A stretch of DNA of 43,600 nucleotides from an uncultured Bacillota bacterium (GTDB lineage: Bacteria; Bacillota_I; Bacilli_A; RF39; UBA660): positions 1-43,600 of the forward strand of contig CANSWR010000008.1 in NCBI GenBank assembly GCA_947650795.1, read 5' to 3'. A program made the position numbers and the translations under genes. The notes under the pieces were generated by a model. That model saw only the letters and a list, made by a program, of their open reading frames with translations, did no database searches and was not told the DNA's origin. Below are positions 9,299 to 17,003 of the stretch, piece by piece. The first letter of the stretch is position 1, and every line of letters starts with the position of its first letter.

Positions 9299-9838
9299 AT
9301 GGAATTAAAAGGAAGTAGAACTGAAGCTAATCTTTTAGCTGCATTTGCTGGAGAAAGTCAAGCAAGAAATAAATATGATTGTGCTGCTAGTCAAGCAAAG
9401 AAGGAAGGTTATGAGCAAATTGCTAGTATTTTTGAGGAAACAGCTCGTAATGAGAAAGAACATGCTAAAATGTGGTTTAAGTTAGTAAATGGTGGTAAGA
9501 TAGGAAATACATCTGAGAATCTTAAAGCAGCTGCTGAAGGTGAAAACTATGAACATACAGATATGTATAAAGAATTTGCTCAAGTGGCACGTGAAGAAGG
9601 ATTTAATGATATAGCTGAATTATTTGAAGGAGTAGGAGCTATAGAAAAAGAACATGAGGAAAGATTTTTGACTTTACTTAAAAATTTAGAATCTGATATG
9701 GTTTTTAAATCTGAGGAAGAAACTATTTGGGTATGTAGAAATTGTGGACATGTTTATAGAAGTAAAGAAGCACTTGATGTATGTCCTGTTTGTAAACATG
9801 GAAAAGCTTATCAAGAAAGAAAAGCTACAAATTATTAA
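9299..9838 (+). CDS. rbr: Rubrerythrin
   Basis: A 179-residue non-haem iron peroxidase that reduces hydrogen peroxide to water in the cytoplasm of anaerobes. The N-terminal ferritin-like four-helix domain carries the diiron ligands: Glu19 ('FAGES'), the 'EETARNEKEH' helix at 46-55 and 'GAIEKEHEERF' around 117-127. The C-terminal rubredoxin domain has the two metal knuckles CRNCG and CPVC. The start is the ATG at 9299, preceded by GGAGG (9286-9290). It is a single gene between an unknown minus-strand gene and its own terminator. Fully intact; indicates an oxygen-sensitive lifestyle. Confidence 0.97.
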   Translation: MELKGSRTEANLLAAFAGESQARNKYDCAASQAKKEGYEQIASIFEETARNEKEHAKMWFKLVNGGKIGNTSENLKAAAEGENYEHTDMYKEFAQVAREEGFNDIAELFEGVGAIEKEHEERFLTLLKNLESDMVFKSEEETIWVCRNCGHVYRSKEALDVCPVCKHGKAYQERKATNY

Positions 9839-9841
9839 TAT

Positions 9842-9872
9842 AAGCGTCAATTAAACTGACGTTTTTCTTTTT
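9842..9872 (+). terminator. Intrinsic terminator after rubrerythrin
   Basis: AGCGTCA and TGACGTT pair around a 7-base loop, followed by TTTCTTTTT. Confidence 0.85.
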
Positions 9873-9875
9873 GTG

Positions 9876-9947
9876 CAAAATAAAAAGCTCGAAACCGAGC
9901 TTCCTGTGTGTTGAACACATTTGTGAATATTTATTCCCATTGGGAAT
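9876..9947 (-). ncRNA. Candidate small RNA with three stem-loops
   Basis: On the minus strand a consensus-like promoter (TTTACT, 17-bp spacer, TAAAAT at 9982-9954) is followed by about 72 nt containing three consecutive hairpins: TTATTCCC-AAT-GGGAATAA, TGTGT-TCA-ACACA, and AAGCTCG-GTTT-CGAGCTT running into TTTTTATTTT. The last is a classical intrinsic terminator with no gene upstream of it on that strand. There is no plausible ORF. I do not recognise the RNA family; it could alternatively be only a terminator for read-through from tRNA-Asn, although that gene has its own terminator. Confidence 0.5.
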
Positions 9948-9953
9948 AATTGT

Positions 9954-9982
9954 ATTTTACTATATTATTTAGAAAAAGTAAA
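9954..9982 (-). promoter_or_regulatory. Promoter for the candidate small RNA
   Basis: On the minus strand: -35 TTTACT (9982-9977), spacer of exactly 17, -10 TAAAAT (9959-9954). The same -35 hexamer TTTACT is found before TATAAT at 23586-23614 and 39780-39807. Confidence 0.5.
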
Positions 9983-9983
9983 T

Positions 9984-10262
9984 ACTTATTTTAACATTTT
10001 TTAATTTTTTGTAATTAGGCTGAACTTATAATTCTTAATTTCTATAAACTAGAATTAATAATAGTTACTAAATGTCTTTATCGATTATTTTTTTCTTTCT
10101 TTATATTATAATAATTCTTATTTGGAATATCAGTTGTTGAGTGTCTACCAAATCTCTTATAGAGTGGAGCTTGATAATAATGGAATTAAAAACTTTTATT
10201 CTTTATTATCATTATGATAGTTGTTAAAAAGTTGTGATTTCTAGTTATTTCATTTTATAGAT
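9984..10262. other. AT-rich intergenic stretch, possibly gene debris
   Basis: No start-to-stop gene is visible. On the minus strand about 10105-10195 reads as a coding-like string (with 'YKRFGRHSTTD') ending in a stop but preceded by stops with no start codon. This may be the remnant of a decayed gene or chance. Confidence 0.25.
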
Positions 10263-10263
10263 T

Positions 10264-10300
10264 AAAAAACCTCTGAAAGCTTTTATTTTCAAAGGTTTTA
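10264..10300 (-). terminator. Intrinsic terminator of tRNA-Asn
   Basis: On the minus strand AAACCTTTGAAA and TTTCAGAGGTTT pair, followed by TTTTAAT, 12 bases beyond the tRNA 3' end. Confidence 0.85.
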
Positions 10301-10312
10301 TTATTCTTTAGA

Positions 10313-10388
10313 TGGCGCCCGATGCAGGACTCGAACCTGCGACCTAACGGTTAACAGCCGTGCGCTCTACCGACTGAGCTAATCGGGC
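10313..10388 (-). tRNA. tRNA-Asn (GUU)
   Basis: A complete 76-nt cloverleaf is visible on the minus strand: acceptor GCCCGAT/ATCGGGC, D arm TAGCTCAGTCGGTAGAGC, anticodon loop CTGTTAA with GUU anticodon, T arm GCAGGTTCGAGTCCTGC, and encoded CCA. It has its own terminator. Confidence 0.97.
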
Positions 10389-10477
10389 AACTTCAATATG
10401 TATTTTATACTATATATTATGCAAAGTCAATAATATTTATACTAAAAAATAAAAAAAAGTAGTAAAAGTGTTAAATT

Positions 10478-11851
10478 TTACCACATATTTGTATAAATTC
10501 CTTCTTCTTTGTATAATTCATCCATATTATTTATGAAGCTATATAATTTATATAGTTCTGTTCCATATTTAGAAAATTCTTTAATTACTACTCCTCCTAC
10601 TAAACTTTCAGCTATATAAATATTATTTTCGTCTAAACCTGCTATTAAAGCAATATGTCCATCTCTTCCAATTAAATCTCCAACTTTATATGATTCATTA
10701 AGTACGAAATCTTTAGTAAGCTCATTATATTTACCAAGATCTCCTATGTCATCATCTCTTTCTGTATTTCCAGCTCCTGAGTCTTTAACATCAAATCCTG
10801 AGTTATATAGAACCCATGAAACGAATCCTGAGCAATCTAAACCATTAGCGTATTTTCTTCCAGGAACATAACCAGATTCTTCTTGCCAATTCATAAGTGG
10901 ACATCCCCATGTTGCAGGACCTTCGTCTATTGCTATTAGATATTGAAATCTGTCTTCATTAAGATAAAGACCTTTTTTGTAATATCTACCTTCTCCATCT
11001 ACATAAGGTCTACCAGGATGTGGGTTAAGTCTTCCATTTTCAAAAAAGTAATTTATCCTATAAGGAAACTCTAGTACTAAAAATCGTGCTGTTGCGACAA
11101 CTGCTCCTCTTGTTCCTTCTCCCCCTGCTTCTTTGATTTTAAATTTTAGTATATCATCAAGCATGTCGTTTTGTTCTTTTGAATATATTCCACAAGGTAG
11201 CTTTGTACTATTGTTATCTTGACTAGCTTTTTTGTATAAATCTGTAACTATTACTTCTACTTCTTTCATTATATTATTTGATGTATTAACAGTTATTTTA
11301 GTAGTTCCATTGTTAATGGGAGTTACTAATCCATTATTAACGGTTGCAATATTTTCATCTAAACTTGTATAATTTATTGTTTCGTCTACTTCTCCTATAC
11401 TTGTTATTTTACTTGTTATTTGATATGTTTCTCCAATAGTAAGATATATTTTGTCAGTATTCAGAGATAAATCTAATATTTTATTTATTTTGACATCTTC
11501 TGTTTCAACTTCAATAATATTATCCTTTTCATCTTTTATAAAAATATAGAACTTTCCAGCATTAACATTAAATGTACACTTGTTTTCATATTCATTTATC
11601 CATTGTGTATCATTTTCAGATAATTCTTTGTTTTCACTAATGATGCAAGAAAGTTTTTTATTTAATGGATTATGAATTTCTATTTCTATAGTCTTAGTAT
11701 TATCATCATTAATATAATCGCTTATATTTATAGATTTTACTTTGATACGTGATGTTGTCATTAGTCCAGTAATTCCTATGAAAATTAAAATAATTATTAT
11801 AATTAAAAAGGATATAATAATTATTGTGTTATATTTTTTATTTATTTCCAT
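10478..11851 (-). CDS. Membrane-anchored Big_2 / NlpC-P60-type cell-wall hydrolase
   Basis: A 457-residue protein with an N-terminal membrane segment (about residues 8-32), a region of unknown fold, a bacterial Ig-like Big_2 domain (about 125-210, with 'LTIGETYQI' and 'ATVNNGLVTPINNGTTKI'), and a C-terminal papain-like NlpC/P60 domain. The catalytic cysteine is in 'GLDCSGFVSWVL' and the histidine in 'GRDGHIALIAG', so the active site looks intact. Such enzymes cut peptide bonds in peptidoglycan outside the cell. The start is the ATG at 11851, preceded by GGGTGA. It is transcribed alone toward tRNA-Asn. The precise bond and whether it serves growth or sporulation are unknown. Confidence 0.85.
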   Translation of the reverse strand: MEINKKYNTIIIISFLIIIIILIFIGITGLMTTSRIKVKSINISDYINDDNTKTIEIEIHNPLNKKLSCIISENKELSENDTQWINEYENKCTFNVNAGKFYIFIKDEKDNIIEVETEDVKINKILDLSLNTDKIYLTIGETYQITSKITSIGEVDETINYTSLDENIATVNNGLVTPINNGTTKITVNTSNNIMKEVEVIVTDLYKKASQDNNSTKLPCGIYSKEQNDMLDDILKFKIKEAGGEGTRGAVVATARFLVLEFPYRINYFFENGRLNPHPGRPYVDGEGRYYKKGLYLNEDRFQYLIAIDEGPATWGCPLMNWQEESGYVPGRKYANGLDCSGFVSWVLYNSGFDVKDSGAGNTERDDDIGDLGKYNELTKDFVLNESYKVGDLIGRDGHIALIAGLDENNIYIAESLVGGVVIKEFSKYGTELYKLYSFINNMDELYKEEGIYTNMW

Positions 11852-12011
11852 TAAAATCACCCAAATATTCTATTTTGAAATTATTATATCAAAATATTTT
11901 ATAATAATCTATAGGTCTTTATGTAAAGTTTTTAGTTTATTCTTATTATTTTTTAATTTTTATTATATAATATTATTATTGAATACAATGCTTTAAAGGG
12001 GCGTGAAATAA

Positions 12012-12968
12012 ATGGATAAAGATTTTGAGGTATTAGAGTTTGATTCTCCTAAAAAAAGTTTTAGTGTTTTAGAAACATATGGGGAAAATTTAATTAAGAA
12101 AACTTATATTACTAATCCTGCGATTGGTAGAGATAAAGAAATTAAAGAAATGATTTTAGTTTTATTGACTCCGGAGAAGAGTGCTATGCTTGTTGGTAAG
12201 CCTGGTATAGGTAAAACAGCAATAGTTGAAGGATTAGCTTATAGAATGCAACGTGGTGAAGTTCCAAATGCTATTAAAGGTTATGATGTAATAAAAGTTA
12301 ATATTTCTAGTTTGCTTGGTAATGTTCAAGTAGAGGGTGGGGTTAATGAGAATAAGCTTCAGATATTAGTTGATGAATTAAAGACTCGTGAAAATATTAT
12401 TTTATTTATTGATGAAGCACATTTGCTAGTTAGTAGAAATACTTCTAATTTGAATGTTGATTTTGCTAATATGTTAAAGCCAGGTCTTGATAGAGGTACT
12501 ATAAAGATGATAGGCGCTACTACTACGGAAGAATATGATGCTTATATTTTAAGAGATCGTGCATTTCTTAGAAGATTTCAAAAAGTTGATGTTTGTGAGC
12601 CCTCTATAGATGATACCGTTAATATTCTTTTAGGAACTTATCTTAAATTAGAAAAACAAAGTGGAGTAAAAATACCTTATAGTAATTATCAAAAAGAAAA
12701 ATTGTTTAGATTTATTACAGAATTTACAGATGAATATAAAAGAATATATGAGATAGGAAATAGATATCCAGATATTGCATTAACACTTTTAGGGAATGCT
12801 TTTAGTAATGCCGTTTTTGAAAATACTAATGAGCTTAGAATTAGACATATTTATGAAGCTTTAAAATCGAGTAAAAATGTTTATCCAGATGCTAAAAGAA
12901 AAAGTTTAGTAGAGTTTGCGGAAAAATTTTCAGATATTATAGAGGAAGAAAATCTAGTTATTGATTAG
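12012..12968 (+). CDS. Stand-alone Clp-type (ClpA/B D1) AAA+ ATPase
   Basis: A 318-residue AAA+ protein corresponding to just the first nucleotide-binding domain of ClpA/B/C unfoldases. Walker A GKPGIGKT lies at 62-69, Walker B 'LFIDEAH' at 131-137, followed by the D1-typical 'LKPGLDRGTIKMIGATT', 'EYDAYILRDRAFLRRF' arginine-finger region, and a helical small domain to about 300. The Clp N-domain, middle domain and D2 domain are all absent, and there is no IGF/L loop for ClpP, so it is not a protease partner of the usual kind. A regulatory or remodelling role is inferred. The ribosome site is AAAGGGG. The terminator overlaps its stop codon. Confidence 0.8.
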   Translation: MDKDFEVLEFDSPKKSFSVLETYGENLIKKTYITNPAIGRDKEIKEMILVLLTPEKSAMLVGKPGIGKTAIVEGLAYRMQRGEVPNAIKGYDVIKVNISSLLGNVQVEGGVNENKLQILVDELKTRENIILFIDEAHLLVSRNTSNLNVDFANMLKPGLDRGTIKMIGATTTEEYDAYILRDRAFLRRFQKVDVCEPSIDDTVNILLGTYLKLEKQSGVKIPYSNYQKEKLFRFITEFTDEYKRIYEIGNRYPDIALTLLGNAFSNAVFENTNELRIRHIYEALKSSKNVYPDAKRKSLVEFAEKFSDIIEEENLVID

Positions 12969-12985
12969 ATTTTTTCTTTTTTGTA
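12948..12985 (+). terminator. Terminator overlapping the AAA+ gene stop codon
   Basis: AAAATCTA and TAGATTTT pair, with the TAG stop (12966-12968) in the 3' arm, and the run TTTTTTCTTTTTT follows. Confidence 0.75.
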
Positions 12986-13023
12986 ATAATTTATTGAATA
13001 AATTAAAAAAATTTTAACTTTTG

Positions 13024-13133
13024 AAAATTAAAAATTGAGCACTTTTTGAGAATTTTTTTGTTTTATTTGCGTTCGTGTTTTTTAAAAATAGGGGTTAAAA
13101 TTAAAAATTGGTTCTTTAATTTTAAAAATTGGA
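13024..13133 (+). repeat. Short intergenic AT repeats
   Basis: The 14-mer AAAATTAAAAATTG occurs exactly at 13024-13037 and 13097-13110, with a third variant (AATTTTAAAAATTGG) ending near 13132. This is the main content of the 337-bp gene-free stretch before the ABC exporter. Confidence 0.6.
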
Positions 13134-13170
13134 GAGTTTGCTTTTTTTTATGTGATATGTTATGTTCTTT

Positions 13171-13263
13171 TTAAGGGACAATTAGTATTTGTTTTTGGCA
13201 TTCATTCCTATAAATTTATTAATCAAAGTCTATTAATTGTTCCTTAATTAATTATGTTATATT
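13171..13263 (+). promoter_or_regulatory. Inverted repeat overlapping the ABC-exporter promoter
   Basis: TTAAGGGACAATTAGTA (13171-13187) is the inverse of TATTAATTGTTCCTTAA (13231-13247). The right arm contains TTGTTC (13237-13242), which could be the -35 of an extended -10 promoter TGTTATATT (13255-13263; 15-bp spacer). This layout is typical of a repressor or activator site; no regulator gene is adjacent. Confidence 0.45.
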
Positions 13264-13305
13264 AGTTTTCAATAATTTATTTAATTTTAAGATGAGGGAG
13301 GTTTT

Positions 13306-14172
13306 ATGGAAAAAGTTATTGAAGTTAAAAATGTTACAAAAGAAATAGGCAATAATCTTATTATTGATGATGTTAGCTTTAGTTTAGAAAGTGGCAAAAT
13401 TTATGGATTAATAGGCGCTAATGGGAGTGGAAAATCTACACTTTTAAAAATAATCTTAGGACTTTATAGTGCGGAAGGCGAAGTGATAATTAATGGTAAA
13501 AACTTGCGGAGTAATTTTGAAGAAGTTATGAGTAGTATTAGTGGTATTGTAGATTATGTTAGTTTTTATGATTATTTAACAGCATATGAAAATGTTCGGT
13601 ATTTTGCAATGTTATATGATGTAAATTTTGGGAGAGTTAAGGAAGTCTTAGATATAGTAGATTTAGATTATGAAGATAAAAGACCAGTGAGTCAATTTTC
13701 ATTAGGAATGAAACAAAGATTAGGTCTAGCTATTTCTCTTTTAAAGAATCCAAAAATATTAATATTAGATGAGCCTATGAATGGATTAGATCCGATTGGA
13801 ATATCTAAACTTAGAAAATTACTTTTAAGTTTTAAAGATAAAACTATTATTATTTCTTCTCATATTATTTCAGAAATAGAGAAAATTGTGGATGAAGTGT
13901 TATTTATTAACAATAAAAAAATAATTCAAAAAACTATTTTTAGAGAAGATAATAAAAAACCTATTTTATTTAAGCTTAGTGATTATAAAGAAGCTTCTAA
14001 GATTTTAGATACACCTGTATTAAATGAAGAGACATCGGTATATTTAAGTGATAATGAAGTATCTAAAACTATTAAAGAAATGGTTAAGCGTGATGTGGAA
14101 GTTTATAGGGTTGAAAGTGGGACTTTAGAAGATGATTTGCTAAAAATGTTAGAAGGTGATACTAATGGGTAA
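13306..14172 (+). CDS. ABC transporter ATP-binding protein
   Basis: A 288-residue ABC ATPase that powers the membrane partner encoded next. Walker A GANGSGKST lies at 37-45, the signature 'FSLGMKQRL' near 135, Walker B 'ILILDEPMNGLDP' near 152-164, and the switch histidine in 'ISSHII'. The last ~80 residues form the extra domain usual in ABC-2-type exporters of antimicrobial peptides or drugs. GAGGGAGG precedes the ATG. The stop overlaps the start of the permease gene by 8 bases, so the two are translationally coupled. Substrate unknown; self-protection against bacteriocin-like peptides is a common role. Confidence 0.93.
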   Translation: MEKVIEVKNVTKEIGNNLIIDDVSFSLESGKIYGLIGANGSGKSTLLKIILGLYSAEGEVIINGKNLRSNFEEVMSSISGIVDYVSFYDYLTAYENVRYFAMLYDVNFGRVKEVLDIVDLDYEDKRPVSQFSLGMKQRLGLAISLLKNPKILILDEPMNGLDPIGISKLRKLLLSFKDKTIIISSHIISEIEKIVDEVLFINNKKIIQKTIFREDNKKPILFKLSDYKEASKILDTPVLNEETSVYLSDNEVSKTIKEMVKRDVEVYRVESGTLEDDLLKMLEGDTNG

Positions 14173-15115
14173 ATTGATTTTAGCTGAGCTTTATAAAGAG
14201 AGTAGAAAAAAGAGTTTTAAAATATTTATTTTGTTGATTATATTTGTGAGTGTTTTAAGTTTAATATTAATTAATAAAAATTTAAAATTGGAAAGTGAAC
14301 AATTAGATATTTATCCACAATATTCTGAGGAAGAATATTTGGATGTTAATAAGTATGGAAGTTATTCACAGTATTTAAAAGATTATGAAAACTACAAAAG
14401 TTATATGGATAAAGAGATAGTTAAAAGTGAAGTTTTTAATAAGACTAAAATTAATGCTTTGTATATTTATTATCCTACTTTTCTTTTTGTAATTGGTTTA
14501 GTTAGTATTTTTATTTCTTTTAATATTTTAAGTTATGATTATCAGTCTAAGAGTTTAAGATATGTATTTCAATCGCATAAAGGAAGAAATAAAATTTTGA
14601 TATCGAAAGTTATTACTGTTATATTATTATCTATTTTTTATAGTTTTCTTTTATTTTTAACATTTCTGTTTACTTTATGTTTCTTAACAAAAGAAAATTT
14701 GTTATTAGAAACTATTCCTATATATTTAGGTAATTCTTTAAAATATGTTCCCATAGTATTATACTATTTATTTAAAACTTTTTTATATATTATACCTATT
14801 ACTTTTATATCAATTTTTACTGTATTTTTAACAATTTTTTTGAAGGGAAATACATTTGCTTTAATTATTTCAAATATTCTTTATTTTTGTTCTTTATTAG
14901 TAAGTCAAATTTTAATTACATATGGTTATACTTTTATAAGATATAGTTTTTTACCATATTTAGATTTTACTTATTTTGAAAATTCGAAAAGCGTAATTTT
15001 AAATAATTTAATTTATAATTTAGATTTGTCTATTGAAAAAGGTTTTATTATTTTAATAGTTTATAGTACTTTGTTTTTTATATTTTCTATTAAATTTATA
15101 AAAAGAGATGTATAA
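14165..15115 (+). CDS. ABC-2-type exporter membrane subunit
   Basis: A 316-residue membrane protein with about six hydrophobic helices: one at 18-38, then after a polar extracellular stretch (about 40-95, rich in Tyr/Asp/Ser) five more to the C-terminus, the pattern of ABC-2 permeases (NatB/BcrB-like). The ATG at 14165 overlaps the end of the ATPase gene, and GAAGGTGAT just upstream is the ribosome site. It forms the transport channel with the ATPase. No specific substrate motif is present. Confidence 0.85.
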   Translation: MGKLILAELYKESRKKSFKIFILLIIFVSVLSLILINKNLKLESEQLDIYPQYSEEEYLDVNKYGSYSQYLKDYENYKSYMDKEIVKSEVFNKTKINALYIYYPTFLFVIGLVSIFISFNILSYDYQSKSLRYVFQSHKGRNKILISKVITVILLSIFYSFLLFLTFLFTLCFLTKENLLLETIPIYLGNSLKYVPIVLYYLFKTFLYIIPITFISIFTVFLTIFLKGNTFALIISNILYFCSLLVSQILITYGYTFIRYSFLPYLDFTYFENSKSVILNNLIYNLDLSIEKGFIILIVYSTLFFIFSIKFIKRDV

Positions 15116-15149
15116 ATAAGTTGGATTTAAATAACTTTTTTGTTATTTG

Positions 15150-15180
15150 ATAAAAGAGACTGAAAATAGTTCAATCTCTA
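15150..15180 (-). terminator. Intrinsic terminator of the cotJBC operon
   Basis: On the minus strand AGAGATTGAA and TTCAGTCTCT pair (one wobble) around CTATT, followed by TTTTATC. It lies 20 bases after the cotJC stop. Confidence 0.8.
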
Positions 15181-15199
15181 AATGCCTTATTAGATGAGG

Positions 15200-15757
15200 T
15201 TACATTCCTTGTTTTTTATAATAATCATGTAATTCTTTAAATCTATTAAAATGTACTATTTCTCTTTCTCTTAAAAAGCTTAAAGGCGCTAGTAAATCTT
15301 GGTCTTTTGTTAAATCCATTAAGTTTTCATAAACTGCCTGTGCTTTCTTTTCTGCTGCCATATCTTCTTGTAAATCTACTATTGGGTTACCTGTAATATT
15401 TATATAAGCAGTTGTAAATGGTACGCCATTTGAGTCACTTGGAAAAACACCTTTTTTATGTTCTACATAATGAGTATCAAGTCCAGCAGATTTTAATTCT
15501 TCTATGCTCGCATCTTTAATTAATTGTCTTACCATTGTAGAAATCATTTCAACATGTCCTAATTCTTCTGTAGCAATATCAGAAAGTAATGCTCTGCCTT
15601 TTTCATCTGGCATAGAAAATCTTTGACATAAATATCTTAATGATGCAGCTAATTCACCATTAGGACCTCCTAATTGTTGATTGAGTAATTTTGCCATTTT
15701 CAAATCTTTTTTTCTTATATTTATAGGATATTCTAATAATTTTTCATATTTAAACAT
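15200..15757 (-). CDS. cotJC: Spore coat protein CotJC, manganese-catalase family
   Basis: A 185-residue member of the Mn-catalase/CotJC family, a ferritin-like four-helix protein found in the inner spore coat. The dimetal ligands are visible in 'ELAASLRYL', 'TEELGHVEM' (about 66-74), 'DMAAEKKAQAVYENL' and 'REREIVHFNRF'. The length and start ('MFKYEKLLEYP') match CotJC. Its ATG shares one base with the stop of the preceding cotJB gene (TAATG), so they are translationally coupled, and GGAGGAAAAAAC provides the ribosome site. It supports sporulation in this organism. Catalase activity is possible but not proven for CotJC. Confidence 0.93.
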   Translation of the reverse strand: MFKYEKLLEYPINIRKKDLKMAKLLNQQLGGPNGELAASLRYLCQRFSMPDEKGRALLSDIATEELGHVEMISTMVRQLIKDASIEELKSAGLDTHYVEHKKGVFPSDSNGVPFTTAYINITGNPIVDLQEDMAAEKKAQAVYENLMDLTKDQDLLAPLSFLREREIVHFNRFKELHDYYKKQGM

Positions 15758-16347
15758 TAGTTTTTTCCTCCTTCATTCATCCATGGCCATGGATTTTTAT
15801 TCCATTTATATTCACTATAGTATTCTGTTTCAGTCAAGCAAAGTGGACCATAATTTTTTTCGTATATTTCTTTAGCTTTTTTTAATTCTTTTGAAGCATT
15901 TCTAAATTCATAATAAACTTTTTCATCTTGAGGATTAACATCTAAATAAAGACCTAAATCTATTGTTTTAAAAGTTAATTCTTGAATTTTTAAAAGCAAT
16001 TCGTCTCTTTCACCACTTACAACAACTTTATAAATATAATTTTTATAAGGATCATAAATTGAAGTGAACATATTTCCTTTATTTAATCCTTCTTTTGCTG
16101 AATATAATTCGTTTTTAACTCTTATGTTGTTTACATTAATATTTCCTATGTTAACTTTTACGTCTGTATCCCATTCGTTAGATTTATAATTATTTTCATA
16201 CATGTTTTTTTCAAGTTCGTTTTTAATATTAAATTTATTTATGTCAACATCATTGTGTTCGTGATTATTAAAATCGTAATCGTTATTTTCTATTTTCTTT
16301 TCTTCACTAATGTATTTTATTTTATTATCTCTTTCATCATAATACAT
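15757..16347 (-). CDS. cotJB: CotJB with a long N-terminal extension
   Basis: The C-terminal ~90 residues (about 105-196) are CotJB: 'LLLKIQELTFKTIDLGLYLD', 'YEKNYGPL' and 'NKNPWPWMNEGG' are characteristic. CotJB itself is normally only about 90 residues. Here it follows a polar, Asp/Asn/Lys-rich N-terminal region of about 100 residues with no recognised domain, possibly disordered. GGAGGG precedes the ATG. The usual first gene cotJA is not seen between this gene and tsaE, so the operon is cotJB-cotJC only. The extension could replace a CotJA-like scaffolding role, which is inference. Confidence 0.85.
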   Translation of the reverse strand: MYYDERDNKIKYISEEKKIENNDYDFNNHEHNDVDINKFNIKNELEKNMYENNYKSNEWDTDVKVNIGNINVNNIRVKNELYSAKEGLNKGNMFTSIYDPYKNYIYKVVVSGERDELLLKIQELTFKTIDLGLYLDVNPQDEKVYYEFRNASKELKKAKEIYEKNYGPLCLTETEYYSEYKWNKNPWPWMNEGGKN

Positions 16348-16497
16348 TTTTATCCCTCCTAAAATATTCTATGAAAGGTATTTTTTAGTGTAAGGGCTAA
16401 TAACTAATGTTATAAAAATATGTAAAATGTGTAAAAGATATAAATTACTCTTGCATTAAGTCTCAAACTATGTAAAAATTAATTATAGGTGAGATAT

Positions 16498-16947
16498 ATG
16501 GATTATAAAATAACATCAAACTCAGATGTAGATACAATTGAGTTAGCTCAGAATATTGAGAGTGAAAAATTTCCTAATATGGTTATATGCTTAGAAGGAG
16601 ATTTAGGAAGTGGAAAGACTTTATTTACTAAAGCTTTTGCTAAATCTATGGGTATTATGGATAATATTACATCTCCAACTTTTAATATTATTAAAGAATA
16701 TGAGGGAGAGTTAAAATTATTTCATATGGATGTATATAGACTTAGTGAAGTTAAAGAGGATTTAGGAATTACTGAATACTTTAAAAGAGGTGGAGTAACA
16801 ATTATTGAATGGGCAGATTTAATTACTGATATACTTCCTAAAGAAAGACTTGATATTAAAATAAAAATTGTAGGTGAAAATAAGAGAATTTTTCAAATCA
16901 TTCCAAGAGGAGAAGATTATGAAGATTTATGTGAAAGAGTTTTATAG
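16498..16947 (+). CDS. tsaE: tRNA t6A-modification ATPase TsaE
   Basis: A 149-residue P-loop ATPase that works with TsaB and TsaD to transfer threonylcarbamoyl to A37 of ANN-decoding tRNAs. GDLGSGKT lies at 34-41, 'SPTF' at 59-62, 'HMDVYRL' at 76-82 and 'EWAD' at 104-107, all typical. The ATG at 16498 is preceded by TAGGTGAGA; an upstream in-frame alternative lacks a ribosome site. It begins the t6A gene cluster, but a strong terminator folds over its stop codon, so tsaB probably depends on a separate promoter. Confidence 0.96.
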   Translation: MDYKITSNSDVDTIELAQNIESEKFPNMVICLEGDLGSGKTLFTKAFAKSMGIMDNITSPTFNIIKEYEGELKLFHMDVYRLSEVKEDLGITEYFKRGGVTIIEWADLITDILPKERLDIKIKIVGENKRIFQIIPRGEDYEDLCERVL

Positions 16948-16964
16948 TCTTTCACTTTTTTTTT
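16931..16964 (+). terminator. Terminator overlapping the tsaE stop codon
   Basis: GTGAAAGA (16931-16938) and TCTTTCAC (16948-16955) pair perfectly around the TAG stop codon region, followed by nine Ts. Confidence 0.9.
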
Positions 16965-16975
16965 AGTTGTAAAGG

Positions 16976-16984
16976 TGGTAAAAT
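16976..16984 (+). promoter_or_regulatory. Extended -10 promoter TGGTAAAAT before tsaB
   Basis: Same nine bases as upstream of the SDR gene (5638-5646), placed immediately after the tsaE terminator and about seven bases before the AGGAAG ribosome site of tsaB. Confidence 0.45.
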
Positions 16985-17003
16985 GTAATTAGGAAGTGGT
17001 TTT

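Noticed and set aside
10105-10195. Minus-strand coding-like string downstream of tRNA-Asn as a real gene
   Set aside because: No start codon or ribosome site; stops lie directly upstream in frame. At best debris.
11742-11996. Plus-strand open frame opposite the NlpC/P60 gene start
   Set aside because: It lies mostly antisense to a clear gene's membrane segment; the hydrophobic content is an artefact of AT-rich DNA.
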